Assembly: GCF_028476545.1 (NCBI RefSeq)
Contig: NW_026732590.1
Location: 62,001 to 126,000 of the forward strand
Origin: Physella acuta
Taxonomy: Eukaryota; Mollusca; Gastropoda; Physidae
Direction: 5' to 3'
DNA: 64,000 bases
The position numbers and the translations under genes are program-made. The notes under the pieces are model-generated. The model worked only from the letters and a program-made list of their open reading frames with translations, did no database searches and had not been told where the DNA came from. This document shows, in pieces, positions 21,901 to 30,584 of the stretch; positions within the stretch are counted from its first letter, which is position 1, and each line of letters starts with the position of its first letter.

Positions 21901-24900
21901 AGCATAAATTGTATGTTAGTAAAATATAATTTTTCCAGGGAGGATATGATTTTAGCTTAAGTGTGTTACGTCTCAAACAATTACAAGAATTGTTTTATTT
22001 CCGCTGCTTTTTTCCATCAAAACTTGTCAAATGTAGCGAGAGTTAAATGATTTTTAAGTTTTAAGATTAACAAAAGAAAATTACTCAAAATAAATGTACT
22101 TTCTGAGCCTAAATAAATTAACTGATATAACCTTTATATAAGGGTTTTTTTTACACAGTACTAGCTGTACCATAAATATTTTTACTCCTGAGATATAATC
22201 TTGGGAGTGATGTAATGGCTGATTAACCCCCCACTAACAAAATGTAGGCATTGATTATGTGGTAGTTCAATCCCACTAAATCTATTCTTACCGCTCAGAT
22301 ATAATGGTGGCATTGATGTTGTGCTCGTTTAATCCCACTAAATCATCTCTGTGGGGTACAAACAGTTTAAATTTATAATCTGGGCCCTCAAGTCTTGCGA
22401 TCATCTTTTGAACAAACTCCAAATCCTTGCTTGAGTCTCCAAATGGATTGTAACAAACAAATGCATCGTAGATAGTCTGTCTACCCTCTATCACTAAAGA
22501 AATAAAAGTAAGAAGTCTCTAAATGGATTGTAACAAACAAATGCATCATAGATTGTCTACCCTCTATCACTAAAGAAATAAAAGTAAGAAGTCTCTAAAT
22601 GGATTGTAACAAACAAATGCATCATAGATTGTCTACCCTCTATCACTAAAGAAATAAAAGTAAGAAGTCTCTAAATGGATTGTAACAAACAAATGCATCA
22701 TAGATTGTCTACCCTCTATCACTAAAGAAATAAAAGTAAGAAGTCTCTAAATGGATTGTAACAAACAAATGCATCGTAGATAGTCTGTCTACCTTCTATC
22801 ACTAAAGAAATAAAAGTAAGAAGTCTCTAAATGGATTGTAACAAACAAATGCATCGTAGATAGTCTGTCTACCCTCTATCACTAAAGAAATAAAAGTAAG
22901 AAGTCTCTAAATGGATTGTAACAAATAAATGCATCATAGATAGTCTGTCTACCCTCTAGCACTAAAGAGATAAAAATTAAGCATGGTAAAAAGTCTCCAA
23001 ATGGATTGTAACAAACAAAAGCATTGTGTTATCTCCTAAGCTATTCTGTACTCATCCCATCATACTTACATAGACACAATCTATCAAGTAAATTAAACAT
23101 CAAATACTCTCAAAACATTGTCTACCACCAATACAAACTGATTCTACCCTTCATAATTTTGTATGCCTTACTCTCCAATTAGTCCAGTTACAAATAAATC
23201 TACCACCCATCACTAAAAATACTTACCATCCTGCCTAGTTATAAAAACAGGGGTCTGTTCAATACCAGGGCCAGGCGTAACTGAAACAAACAAAAAATAT
23301 CATATGATAACTTTACAGCAGGGGTCTCCTAACTTTTTAGTCCGAGGGCCGCATTAACTATCAAATTTCAGTTCGGGGGCCAGTTTCTTCCAGGTATGTC
23401 TTTGATTTTTCTGGGCAAAGTTCCTCAGCCATCACCAACAAACGATTTTTCCTTGGACAAAAAAATCTCTGCGGGCCGGATGAGAGGACTTAGCGGGCCA
23501 CACCCGGCCCGCCGGCCGTAGTTTGGAGACCCCTGCTTTACAGGATTACTGTAGTAATTATTTAACTATGGTGTTTGGTGATAATTAGCCTGATATTTAC
23601 TTAATTATGGTGTTTGGTTCTGATCTCAAATAAACTTTTCCTTTTATCTTATTTTCTTGTTATTAATTTGCCAAAAAAAAAATTTAAAAGTTGTAATAAA
23701 GTAATTTACCAGTTTCATCTTGTATTGGTCCAATTCTGTTGAACCTATCAGGTCTATTAAGAAAATCTAAAACATCTCGATCTGTAAAGAAATAAATGTC
23801 AGTGGAGAAAATATTTTAATAGTTTTACACTAACAAAAACTTGAATTCCTAAAATATTTTAAAAATTTAAAACAGTAAACAAAACTTCAATTGCTTAAAT
23901 CTAACTCATGGTACTGGGAGAGTGTGGTCAAATGGTGGAGCACACAACAGCTAGACCAAAAGTCTTGAGTTAAGTTCCCAGACTCATCTCAATAACATGT
24001 TCCAGAGTCCACCCGTCCTTAGCATAATGCTGACCAGCAATAACACAGATTAAGAAATTAATTTATTTTATTTATCATCATTCCTTTGTGGCCCCTGGGG
24101 AGCAAAGGGCTGCAACCACACATCTCCAGCAGACTCTGTTTTGGGCTGCTCCCCTAATCTGTGCCCATGTGAGCCCAGCTGTTTTCGCCTCTTCTTCAAC
24201 CGTTCTTCTCCATGTCTTCCCTGGGGATTCCAGTCCAACGCATGTTTTGTGATGTTTTCTTTTTCTTTTCTTAATGTGTGTCCGATCCATCCCCATTTAT
24301 CTTTCTCTATTGGCTGTTGCTTTAAAATTTGCCACAGGTCTTTGTTGATATTTGTCTGGCCATCTTATTTAACGTATATTATATGTCGTAAGCATTTGTT
24401 TACGAATGCCTGTAGCCTATCAGTATTCGTCTTTGTAACCCTCCAAGTCTCCGAGCAATCATAAAATCTGAAAAGTTTTTTAATTGGTACTCAAGAAATA
24501 AATTAGTCAGAACTTAAATCAAACCTTGAAAGAATGACATAACACATAACAAACTTACCAATCAAATTTCTTAAATCCGTGAGGACATCCTCTCTGCCCA
24601 ATCTTACAAGAAACTCAACAAGTCTTCCAACTGTTGGTTTTAAATCAGGACGGTTTCTCCAGTCTTCAATCAACTTCAGTGTAGGGCTGTCTGCTCTTTC
24701 GAAAGCCTTTAGGGGTGAAAAATATCAGAAATATTTAACCTATTTTTGTATTTTGGCAATAAATAAAGAACTTTAAGATCTAAGGCTGCTGCATGTAATA
24801 AAAACAGCATTTTAAGTACATTGAGTGAAGGATGCTCATGTGGTATGTCCCCAGAAAACATGTTTTACAATACTGCACTATGTACCAACAGACAGTCTAG

Positions 24901-25769
24901 ACTCAGGCTCCAGTCAGAGAAAAATTATAGAGACGCCTGCCAAGTTGGATACTATTGTGCAGTTTGTCTGCAATGTTAAACTAGTTGTATGAACCTCCAA
25001 TGTAGAAACATTCGAAAATAAGGTAAGATATTAATAATCTACACTTACCATACAAATTGTAGTTAAGCTGCACATTTGATTTGTTGCATTAAGTTTCACA
25101 ACACTACACTAACATATATCAAAGAGATTCACAATAATTTTATTTATTTACTTTTTTAATCTTCTTCATTCTTAATTCTAGTGGTGGAGGGATTCCCTTC
25201 AAGACAATTAGTATTACGTGACAACTGGTTATGCCCCCCATATAGGCGGATGAATCCGATTTCAGCCTGATTTTCTTTTCGGATTGCTTCCATAGCCTTT
25301 GTCCAACAAAGAACAAACTAAAAGGCAGCAGTTGTTTAATTTTGGAGTTGTCTCCTAGAAGAGTTGCTGTCCCCAGCTAACGAGACTCATCTGCCAGAGG
25401 GTTCAAACTCCAGATTTTTCGGTTTAGCAACCATGAGCTTTACTGACTCAACCATGCCGACCCCTTTTTAAAATCAGTTTCACACTACATTTTTTTGGAC
25501 CCACCCCCAATGCTCCAGTATTATTGACATATTTTGTGCAACATCTACTCAGTGTGCAAAACATTTCATTTTCCTACCATTATCTCTAATCCATCGAATG
25601 ATATCAGTTCAGCAAGACCTCCAAAATTAGGAACAAAATCATCGCGCACCATCGCATCAGCATCCAAATAATTTGCCAGCTTTCGACAGGCTGTATATTT
25701 CAAGGCATGTAAGGGTACATCATAATGAGAAGGATCAAGAAATTCTCTCCAGTCTGGAGAATCAGCCAT
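18931..25769 (-). CDS. MYD88: MyD88, Toll/IL-1 receptor adaptor
   Basis: Ten GT-AG exons (25769-25578, 24706-24559, 23781-23710, 23280-23227, 22493-22292, 21196-21105, 20940-20774, 20250-20140, 19653-19596, 19049-18931) encode 404 aa. Residues ~18-115 form the death domain (ACRKLANYLDAD, LIEDWRNRP, VGRLVEFLVRLGREDVL). Residues ~164-305 form the TIR domain, with box 1 YDAFVCY and later SERCRHMIVVLSPNFLKSEA and KRIVPIKIEE. MyD88 couples Toll-like and IL-1 receptors to IRAK/Pelle kinases in the cytoplasmic Myddosome. Two oddities are visible. Box 2 reads RDDLVG where the usual form is RDxxPG. About 95 residues follow the TIR, Ser/Pro-rich and ending in a polybasic stretch (FFNVRKRKKKEPS), whereas vertebrate MyD88 stops just after the TIR. 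A TGA lies in frame six bases before the chosen ATG. Confidence 0.94.
20537..20782. repeat. 59-bp tandem repeat built on the MyD88 exon-7 donor
   Basis: Units start at 20537, 20596, 20655, 20714 and 20773. On the minus strand each contains GACTTTCAG and the GTATGG donor. Only the unit at 20773 is joined to exon 7, leaving four extra donor-like sites inside intron 7. Confidence 0.88.
21275..21877 (+). mobile_element. LINE reverse-transcriptase C-terminal fragment, split by a SINE
   Basis: Codons from about 21284 read KTRKLRWYRHVTQ, then GNDPGGKRVGRQRCHWKDD, the typical C-terminal end of a non-LTR retrotransposon polyprotein (RKLxWxGHVxR and GxRxRGRQ-KxWxDDIK). The fragment resumes after the SINE at about 21791 and is 5'-truncated. 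The clade was not determined. Confidence 0.6.
21523..21778 (+). mobile_element. Full-length tRNA-derived SINE with 12-bp target duplication
   Basis: The head GGTCTAGCGGTAGAGAGCTGG (A box) and GAGTTCGAATCCGGGTT (B box) is tRNA-like. It is followed by the shared body and tail. CATAGCAGCAAA flanks the element exactly on both sides (21511-21522 and 21779-21790). The insertion sits inside the LINE fragment in MyD88 intron 5. Confidence 0.88.
22430..22990. repeat. 76-82-bp tandem repeat built on the MyD88 exon-5 acceptor
   Basis: The true exon edge plus six more units (about 22511, 22587, 22663, 22739, 22821 and 22903) each carry roughly the first 60 bases of exon 5 with its TTTCTTTAG acceptor. 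Long and short variants differ by a 6-bp segment. The repeated coding part covers the start of the TIR domain. Confidence 0.9.
23319..23535. mobile_element. hAT-type MITE with 8-bp target duplication
   Basis: The 217-bp element has inverted ends CAGGGGTCTCCTAACT and CAGGGGTCTCCAAACTA and is flanked by CTTTACAG on both sides (23311-23318, 23536-23543). The terminal sequence and 8-bp duplication are those of the hAT superfamily. It is non-coding and lies in MyD88 intron 3. Confidence 0.9.
23914..24041 (+). mobile_element. Diverged SINE fragment
   Basis: The segment resembles the tRNA-derived SINE head (TGGTCAAATGGTGGAG, AAAGTCTTGAGTTAAGTTCC) and part of its body (CATAATGCTGACCA), with many substitutions and a missing middle. 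It abuts the LINE fragment to its right. Confidence 0.55.
24064..24480 (-). mobile_element. LINE 3' end (reverse-transcriptase C-terminus)
   Basis: Read on the minus strand, the segment gives YDCSETWRVTKT, LQAFVNKCLRHI, KWGWIGHT, then WRRTVEEEAKTAGLTW and AQNRVCWRCVVAALCS, the classic last ~120 residues of a non-LTR retrotransposon polyprotein. It has an internal stop and frame break, so it is dead. It ends in an ATGATGATAAATAAAATAAA-type tail, as expected for a LINE 3' end, and lies in MyD88 intron 2. Confidence 0.78.
25190..25466 (-). mobile_element. Second tRNA-like SINE family (candidate)
   Basis: On the minus strand the right end reads GGGTCGGCATGGTTGAGTCA, then GGAGTTTGAACCCTCTGG, an A-box-like plus B-box-like pair with tRNA spacing. 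A non-coding body follows. The sequence is unrelated to the main SINE of the window. It lies in MyD88 intron 1 and its limits are approximate. Confidence 0.45.
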
Positions 25770-27230
25770 TTTTCAAAGTCAATGTCTTTACTGTTTCTTT
25801 TTTACTTTTAGTTGTTACAACCTCTCATTGTTGTTGCACATTTCCTGTTGGTAAATGAAAAAGAATGCATGGTTATCTATCAAAGCCGAAGGAGAACTCA
25901 TTAGGGCTATTCACAGTCATGACTGTTTTTTTATAATTTAATGATAAAAACACCTATTTATGCATGAAACTGTGTGGTAGAGTGTACATGTGTGTTGCAG
26001 TCATGCTGGTTGTTGCGGGTTCAAACCCAACAAGTGCTTTCAAACCATAACATTTATTGTGTTGTCCAAATCTTATTTTTTGCTGTTTATCATGAAAGAG
26101 TTACTTTCGTTGTTTTTTTTTCATTTCTGACGTGAATGCTGACATAATTGCAGTGAGAAAAAAGACACCGCCTTTAGATTTTTGCTAAGAGAAAAAACAA
26201 CTTGGGAAAACTGCAATGGAAAAATATGAACAATAGGTCCGGATTTCAAAGGGTCCATTCTTAACATCATCCCATAGAGTCTAACTAAATCTTCAACCAC
26301 AGCTGCCACAATTTTAGATTTAAATTAAATGTACTATTATGCTAGTTAATAACTAACTAGTAGGCCTACTATTATTACTATTAGATTTTAGATTAGCTCT
26401 AGATCTAGTAACAGTACTCTAGCTAGATTTTACTCATTACTCACTAGATATACTTACTACTAGAATCTACAGCTACAGACAGTACAGTGAAACTATCACT
26501 GATTCAACTGTGATTGGCGATTGTTGAATAACTTATTAATTAAGTATTATTAACTATTAACTAATGAAATAACTAATGGTCTAGAATCTACTAACTTTAG
26601 TAACTTCACTTTAAAAAGTAATAAAAAGTTGATTAGAGTTAGACTCACTCACTCAACTCACATTTCCTAACTTAGGAGTATGTGCTGAGTACTGTAGTAG
26701 ATCTGGATCTAAATAACGTGTCGCTTAGTAGTGCAGGATAAACAATCTTGTGTATAGATCTAGATCTAATAACTATATACAACTAGATCTATAGATAGAT
26801 CTATAAGATCTAGATTCTATAAGTATAAGATAGGCTCTATTCTAGAATGTAGATAAGTCAAGTTTTTCCCAGAGAAGTAATATCCTACGCGGACTTCCGG
26901 AATCGTATGCTGGGCCTACCCTAACCTGGGCTACTTCAGAGGGGAGTTTCCATTAACTAAAAATAGCAGCTACACGATTGGCCTGTGCTAAATTGGCATT
27001 TAAAATATTTTAAAATTAGCACTAGGCCCTTAGTCTAGTCGTTTCTTAATCTCATGTAGTATGTAGGCATAATCATAACTCTCATTTAATAATTGGGACT
27101 AGGCCTAGGTTTCGATTAAAGGAATAGTATTAAAATTAAGCCGCAGATTTCCAGTTTGTCTAAGTTAAGTTAAAAAGTAGGCTTAGGCCTTAGGGTTAGG
27201 GTGAAACCTAAATGAAAATTGTTAAAAGGG
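25770..27230. other. MyD88 upstream region
   Basis: No further exon was confirmed. A minus-strand frame at 26121-26309 (MAAVVEDLVRLYGMMLRMDP...) is unrecognised. A tRNA-like remnant with GCGGGTTCAAACCC lies at about 26017-26030. From about 26340 to 26860 the sequence is unusually rich in CTAG and AGATCT palindromes. The MyD88 promoter and any 5' UTR exon should be in this interval. Confidence 0.4.
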
Positions 27231-27241
27231 ACAGTAACATC

Positions 27242-27474
27242 CAGTGTTTCTTCCAGACTTTTTTCTCCGGGGCAGAGTTTCTTCCAGGCATCTCTTCGGG
27301 GGGGGGCAAAGCCCCCCCGAAAAATTTTTACCGCCCCCCCGAACGAAATGAAATTTATATAATTTATATAGAAAATATATACTTTTAACAGTCTCCGCCC
27401 CCCCGAAGAAAGTTTACCGCCCCCCCGAAGATTTCAAGTGCCCCCCCGGAGAAAAAAGTCTGGAAGAAACACTG
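27242..27474. mobile_element. MITE with ~28-bp perfect inverted ends
   Basis: CAGTGTTTCTTCCAGACTTT at the left is matched by its exact reverse complement at the right, extending through the adjoining TTTCTCCGG. The interior is a mix of G/C homopolymers and an AT core. No convincing target duplication was seen. The sequence just to the right (27475-27585) repeats the AT core in inverted orientation, so a second partial copy abuts it. Confidence 0.8.
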
Positions 27475-27585
27475 CTCCGGGGTGGGGAGGGGCGGCGGAC
27501 ACTGTTAAATTAAAAATATATACTTTCTATATAAATTCTATTTCGTTCGGGGGGGGGGCGGTAGATTTTCTTCGGGGCGCCTTCG

Positions 27586-27884
27586 CCCCCCCCCCCCCCG
27601 GTGCGGCACTTAACGGTGTCACCCCCCCCCCCCAGAGGCGTAGCGACCCTTCCCGGGGACAAACTTTCAATTTTCGATTTGCACCCCCCCCCCCCCCCCC
27701 TCAAACTTTCGATTTGCACCTCTTAAAAGACTATTTAACACTCGAATTAATCACTTAATTAAGTGGAACTATCATTTTTCTCTATATGGTTTGCTATTTT
27801 CTGCCTTGGTGTCACCCCCCCCCCCCCTAAATGGTGTCACCCGGTGCGGTCCGCAACCCCCCCCCCCCCCTCGCTACGCCTCTG
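27586..27884 (-). mobile_element. Poly-G/C hAT-like MITE, partial copy
   Basis: This copy shares the interior of the element at 28698-29055 in the opposite orientation (TTCCCGGGGACAAACTTTC, AATCACTTAATTAAGTGG, GGTGTCACCCGGTGCGG) and ends TCGCTACGCCTCTG. The other terminus is lost in a C-run. Confidence 0.75.
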
Positions 27885-28004
27885 CATCTTATGGTCCCCG
27901 ACCTTTCCAAATTAGTTGATGGTGCTTTTTCAGTGAATAAGTATAGGCCTATATTAATGTGGTGGGGGTGCAAAATCAATAGTTCATGCCGGGCGCCGGA
28001 TTCT

Positions 28005-28387
28005 GGGGTCGTCCATAAATGATGTCACACTCGTAGGGGGAGAGGGTCCGTAATTTTGTGACGGTGTGTGATGAGGGGGTTCGGTTGGTGCGACGTCACA
28101 CTTTTGCATTGCATTATAAACATTATAAAAAAGCAATGTTAGAAAACGAACTTTAGACGTTAATTCGCGTTATAGAAAACTGTTTTAATAAATTGTAATA
28201 GGAATTGATTAAAATACTATATTTTGACAGAGTTCAGACAAGATTTTCGAAAAATATCGATATTTTAAAAGGCTGACTAGGTGTGACGTCAGGGGGGGGG
28301 TCTGGCTTTTTGTGACGACGTGTGACGTAGGGGAGGGGGAGGTAAAAATCGTCCAAAAAAAGCGTGACGTCATTTATGGATGACCCC
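28005..28387. mobile_element. MITE with GGGGTCRTCCATAAATGA ends
   Basis: The left end GGGGTCGTCCATAAATGATG and the reverse complement of the right end, GGGGTCATCCATAAATGACG, agree at 22 of the first 24 positions. Sub-terminal TGACGTCA-like motifs repeat inside. It is non-coding. The superfamily is undetermined because no clear target duplication was seen. Confidence 0.8.
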
Positions 28388-28437
28388 TGTGTAGCTACGC
28401 CTTTGAAAATAACTACTGTTTTCTCGTGATGGGAGGG

Positions 28438-28617
28438 CATTCGAAACTTCCGGGGGTGGGGAATAATTAAAACATGCCTATATCTTCTCCATGTGAGCAT
28501 TCGAAACTTCCGGGGGTGGGGAATAATTAAAACATGCCTATATCTTCTCCATGTGAGCATTCGAAACTTCCGGGGGTGGGGAATAATTAAAACATGCCTA
28601 TATCTTCTCCATGTGAG
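28438..28617. repeat. 60-bp tandem repeat (x3)
   Basis: Three copies beginning GCATTCGAAACTTCCGGGGG at 28438, 28498 and 28558 appear identical, which points to a recent expansion. Open frames on both strands are a by-product of the period being a multiple of three. Confidence 0.95.
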
Positions 28618-28697
28618 CAATGCCTCCCCTCTAACTCTCCCAAGGGAGATATACATATGCCCAAAAGAAACATTGAAAGTTATGTAGGAGTGCTAAT

Positions 28698-29055
28698 CAG
28701 AGGCGTAGCGAGGGGGTGCGGGGGGTGCGGACCGCACCGGGTGACACCATTTGGGGGGGGGGGGGGTGACACCAAGGCAAAAAATAGCAAAATATATAGA
28801 GAAAAATGATAATTCCACTTAATTAAGTGATTAATACGAATGTTAAATAGTCTTTTAAGAGGTGCAAATCGAAAGTTTGAGGGGGGGGGTGCAAATCGAA
28901 AGTTTGAGGGGGAGGGGGTGCAAATCGAAAGTTTGAGGGGGGGGGGGTTGCAAATCGAAAGTTGAAAGTTTGTCCCCGGGAAGGGTCGCTATGCCTCTGG
29001 GAGGTGACACCATTAAGTGCCGCACCGGGTGACACCCGACCTCGCTACGCCACTG
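28698..29055 (+). mobile_element. Poly-G/C hAT-like MITE, intact copy
   Basis: Inverted ends CAGAGGCGTAGCGAGG and CAGTGGCGTAGCGAGG are flanked by exact 8-bp repeats GTGCTAAT (28690-28697, 29056-29063). The interior has a 19-bp AAATCGAAAGTTTGAGGGG motif repeated with G-runs and GTGACACC blocks. This is the best-preserved copy of the family in the window. Confidence 0.9.
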
Positions 29056-29437
29056 GTGCTAATTACTTACACTTTCTTAACACCACCACCCCCCCCCCCT
29101 TCTGCCAAGTTTACTGATAGGGACCCGATCGTTCCTGTTGACAATTTAAATTGTTTGTTTTTCTCGTCACTGCTAATGTGATTGCATTGTCAATAAACTA
29201 AGCCTTGTTTGTGAGGGTGTAGATATGTTTACGTAAGGGTAGACAATACACGTGACCGGACTAACGGTAGAAATAGGTTAGGCAGATGATTTGATTAAAT
29301 TCGTTTTAAGGCTATGCTTGTATATGTGCTATTGGGGATCGTGTAGTGAATTAGAGTAATGCTATATAGATCTATATACTTGATGTGTTTGTTATGATCG
29401 AATAACTAGAATGACGCAAGTGAACGATGGGTGTATG

Positions 29438-29670
29438 CAGAGGCGCAGCGAGGAGGGCGGGGGGAACATATGTCCCCGGGCACCGACCTTAGGGGGCGCC
29501 AAAATAGGTTGGAAAAATAAATCGAAAATTTGAGGGGGGTGCAAATCGAAATCTTGAGGGGGGGGGGGGGTGTAAATCGAAAGTTTGAGGGGGGTGGCAA
29601 ATCGAAATCTTGAGGGGGGTGCAAACCGAAAGTTTGTCCCCGGTCGCCGAGAAGGGTCGCTACGCCTCTA
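29438..29670 (+). mobile_element. Poly-G/C hAT-like MITE
   Basis: The left end is CAGAGGCGCAGCGAGG and the right end GGGTCGCTACGCCTCTA, with GTGTATG on both sides (29431-29437, 29671-29677). The interior has the same AAATCGAAA-TTTGAGGGG repeats. Coding-looking frames across it are artefacts of the G-runs. Confidence 0.82.
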
Positions 29671-29887
29671 GTGTATGACGTAAAGAACATGAAAAAAGGC
29701 AAGGCTTACTTGTTGGAGAGGGGAAGGAGAAATAGATTTAGCGATAAATAATGTGTGTAGAACTGTTGTATTCAAACTAAACTAATTTCTGTCATCGGAA
29801 ATGCTTCAAAAGGAATCAAAAGATAAAGACCTCCAAAACGGCACTTATGTTATCGGTACTTTAGAATATTTTTAGACAGACAGACAT

Positions 29888-30091
29888 ACAGATATACAGA
29901 TATGCAGATAAGGAGATATGCAGATATGCAGATATGCAGATATACAGATATACAGATATACAGAATATACAGATATACAGATATACAGATATACAGATAT
30001 ACAGATATACAGATATACAGATATACAGATATACAGATATACAGATATACAGATATACAGATATACAGATATACAGATATACAGATATACA
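29888..30091. repeat. 8-bp microsatellite (ATACAGAT)n
   Basis: About 25 copies of ATACAGAT, with a few TGCAGATA variants at the left and a CA run at the right. The repeat is open in several frames but is not coding. Confidence 0.95.
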
Positions 30092-30230
30092 GACACACAC
30101 ACACATACACATACAAACTAATTTATAGGCTATGTAAATTGGTGCCCGAATTTTTTATTTTTTTTTTGCGGGGGAGTCTTTTTTTTTCTAGTTCCGCCAA
30201 TGGGGGAAGTGAGTGGTTACATATATTTTT

Positions 30231-30584
30231 ACAAGCTTTTATTTAACTCACTTCCTCTGTCGACAGTCTGTCGACAGTCTGTCTAGATGGAAACGCAGGA
30301 GTGAAAATTCGGGCAGTTCTACTTGACCGATACGATTCACAGTTGGCACGTGGGTCAAGACATAAAGACAATGCAATCTGAAACTAAATTTGACTTAATT
30401 GGATGCCTAATTAATGTTTTATGAATTAATTAAAATTTGGACCGAATTAGTAGGCATGTCTAGCCAACCACACCACACGCGTCATCACCTTCAATAGCTT
30501 CAATGGCTGCGTTCAAAAACCATTGCGCGCCTACTGAACGTGATGTTCAGTGGGCGCGCAATGGTTTTTAGTCATGTAACTCTA
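30231..30584 (+). repeat. Unit 0 of the palindromic array, left part
   Basis: From ACAAGCTTTTATTTAACTCA to TAACTCTA this matches the units at 34.1-36.0 kb and includes the hairpin around TACTGAACGTGATGTTCAGT (arms to GCGCAATGGTTTTT). The unit is cut at 30584/30585 by the Helitron-like insertion and resumes at 33777. Confidence 0.88.

Noticed and set aside
26121-26309. Minus-strand frame MAAVVEDLVRLYGMMLRMDPL as an extra MyD88 exon or separate gene
   Set aside because: It has no good donor site, no recognised family, and MyD88 already has a start with an upstream in-frame stop. It is left as an unexplained frame.
27438-27758. 106-codon open frame
   Set aside because: It runs through MITE homopolymer C-runs; the composition is Pro-only stretches and it has no conserved motif.
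28234-28656. 140-codon minus-strand frame with three internal repeats
   Set aside because: It is produced by a 60-bp tandem repeat (a multiple of three) next to a MITE, not by a protein family.
29850-30246. Several overlapping Tyr/Ile/Gln-repeat frames
   Set aside because: They are translations of the ATACAGAT microsatellite in different frames.
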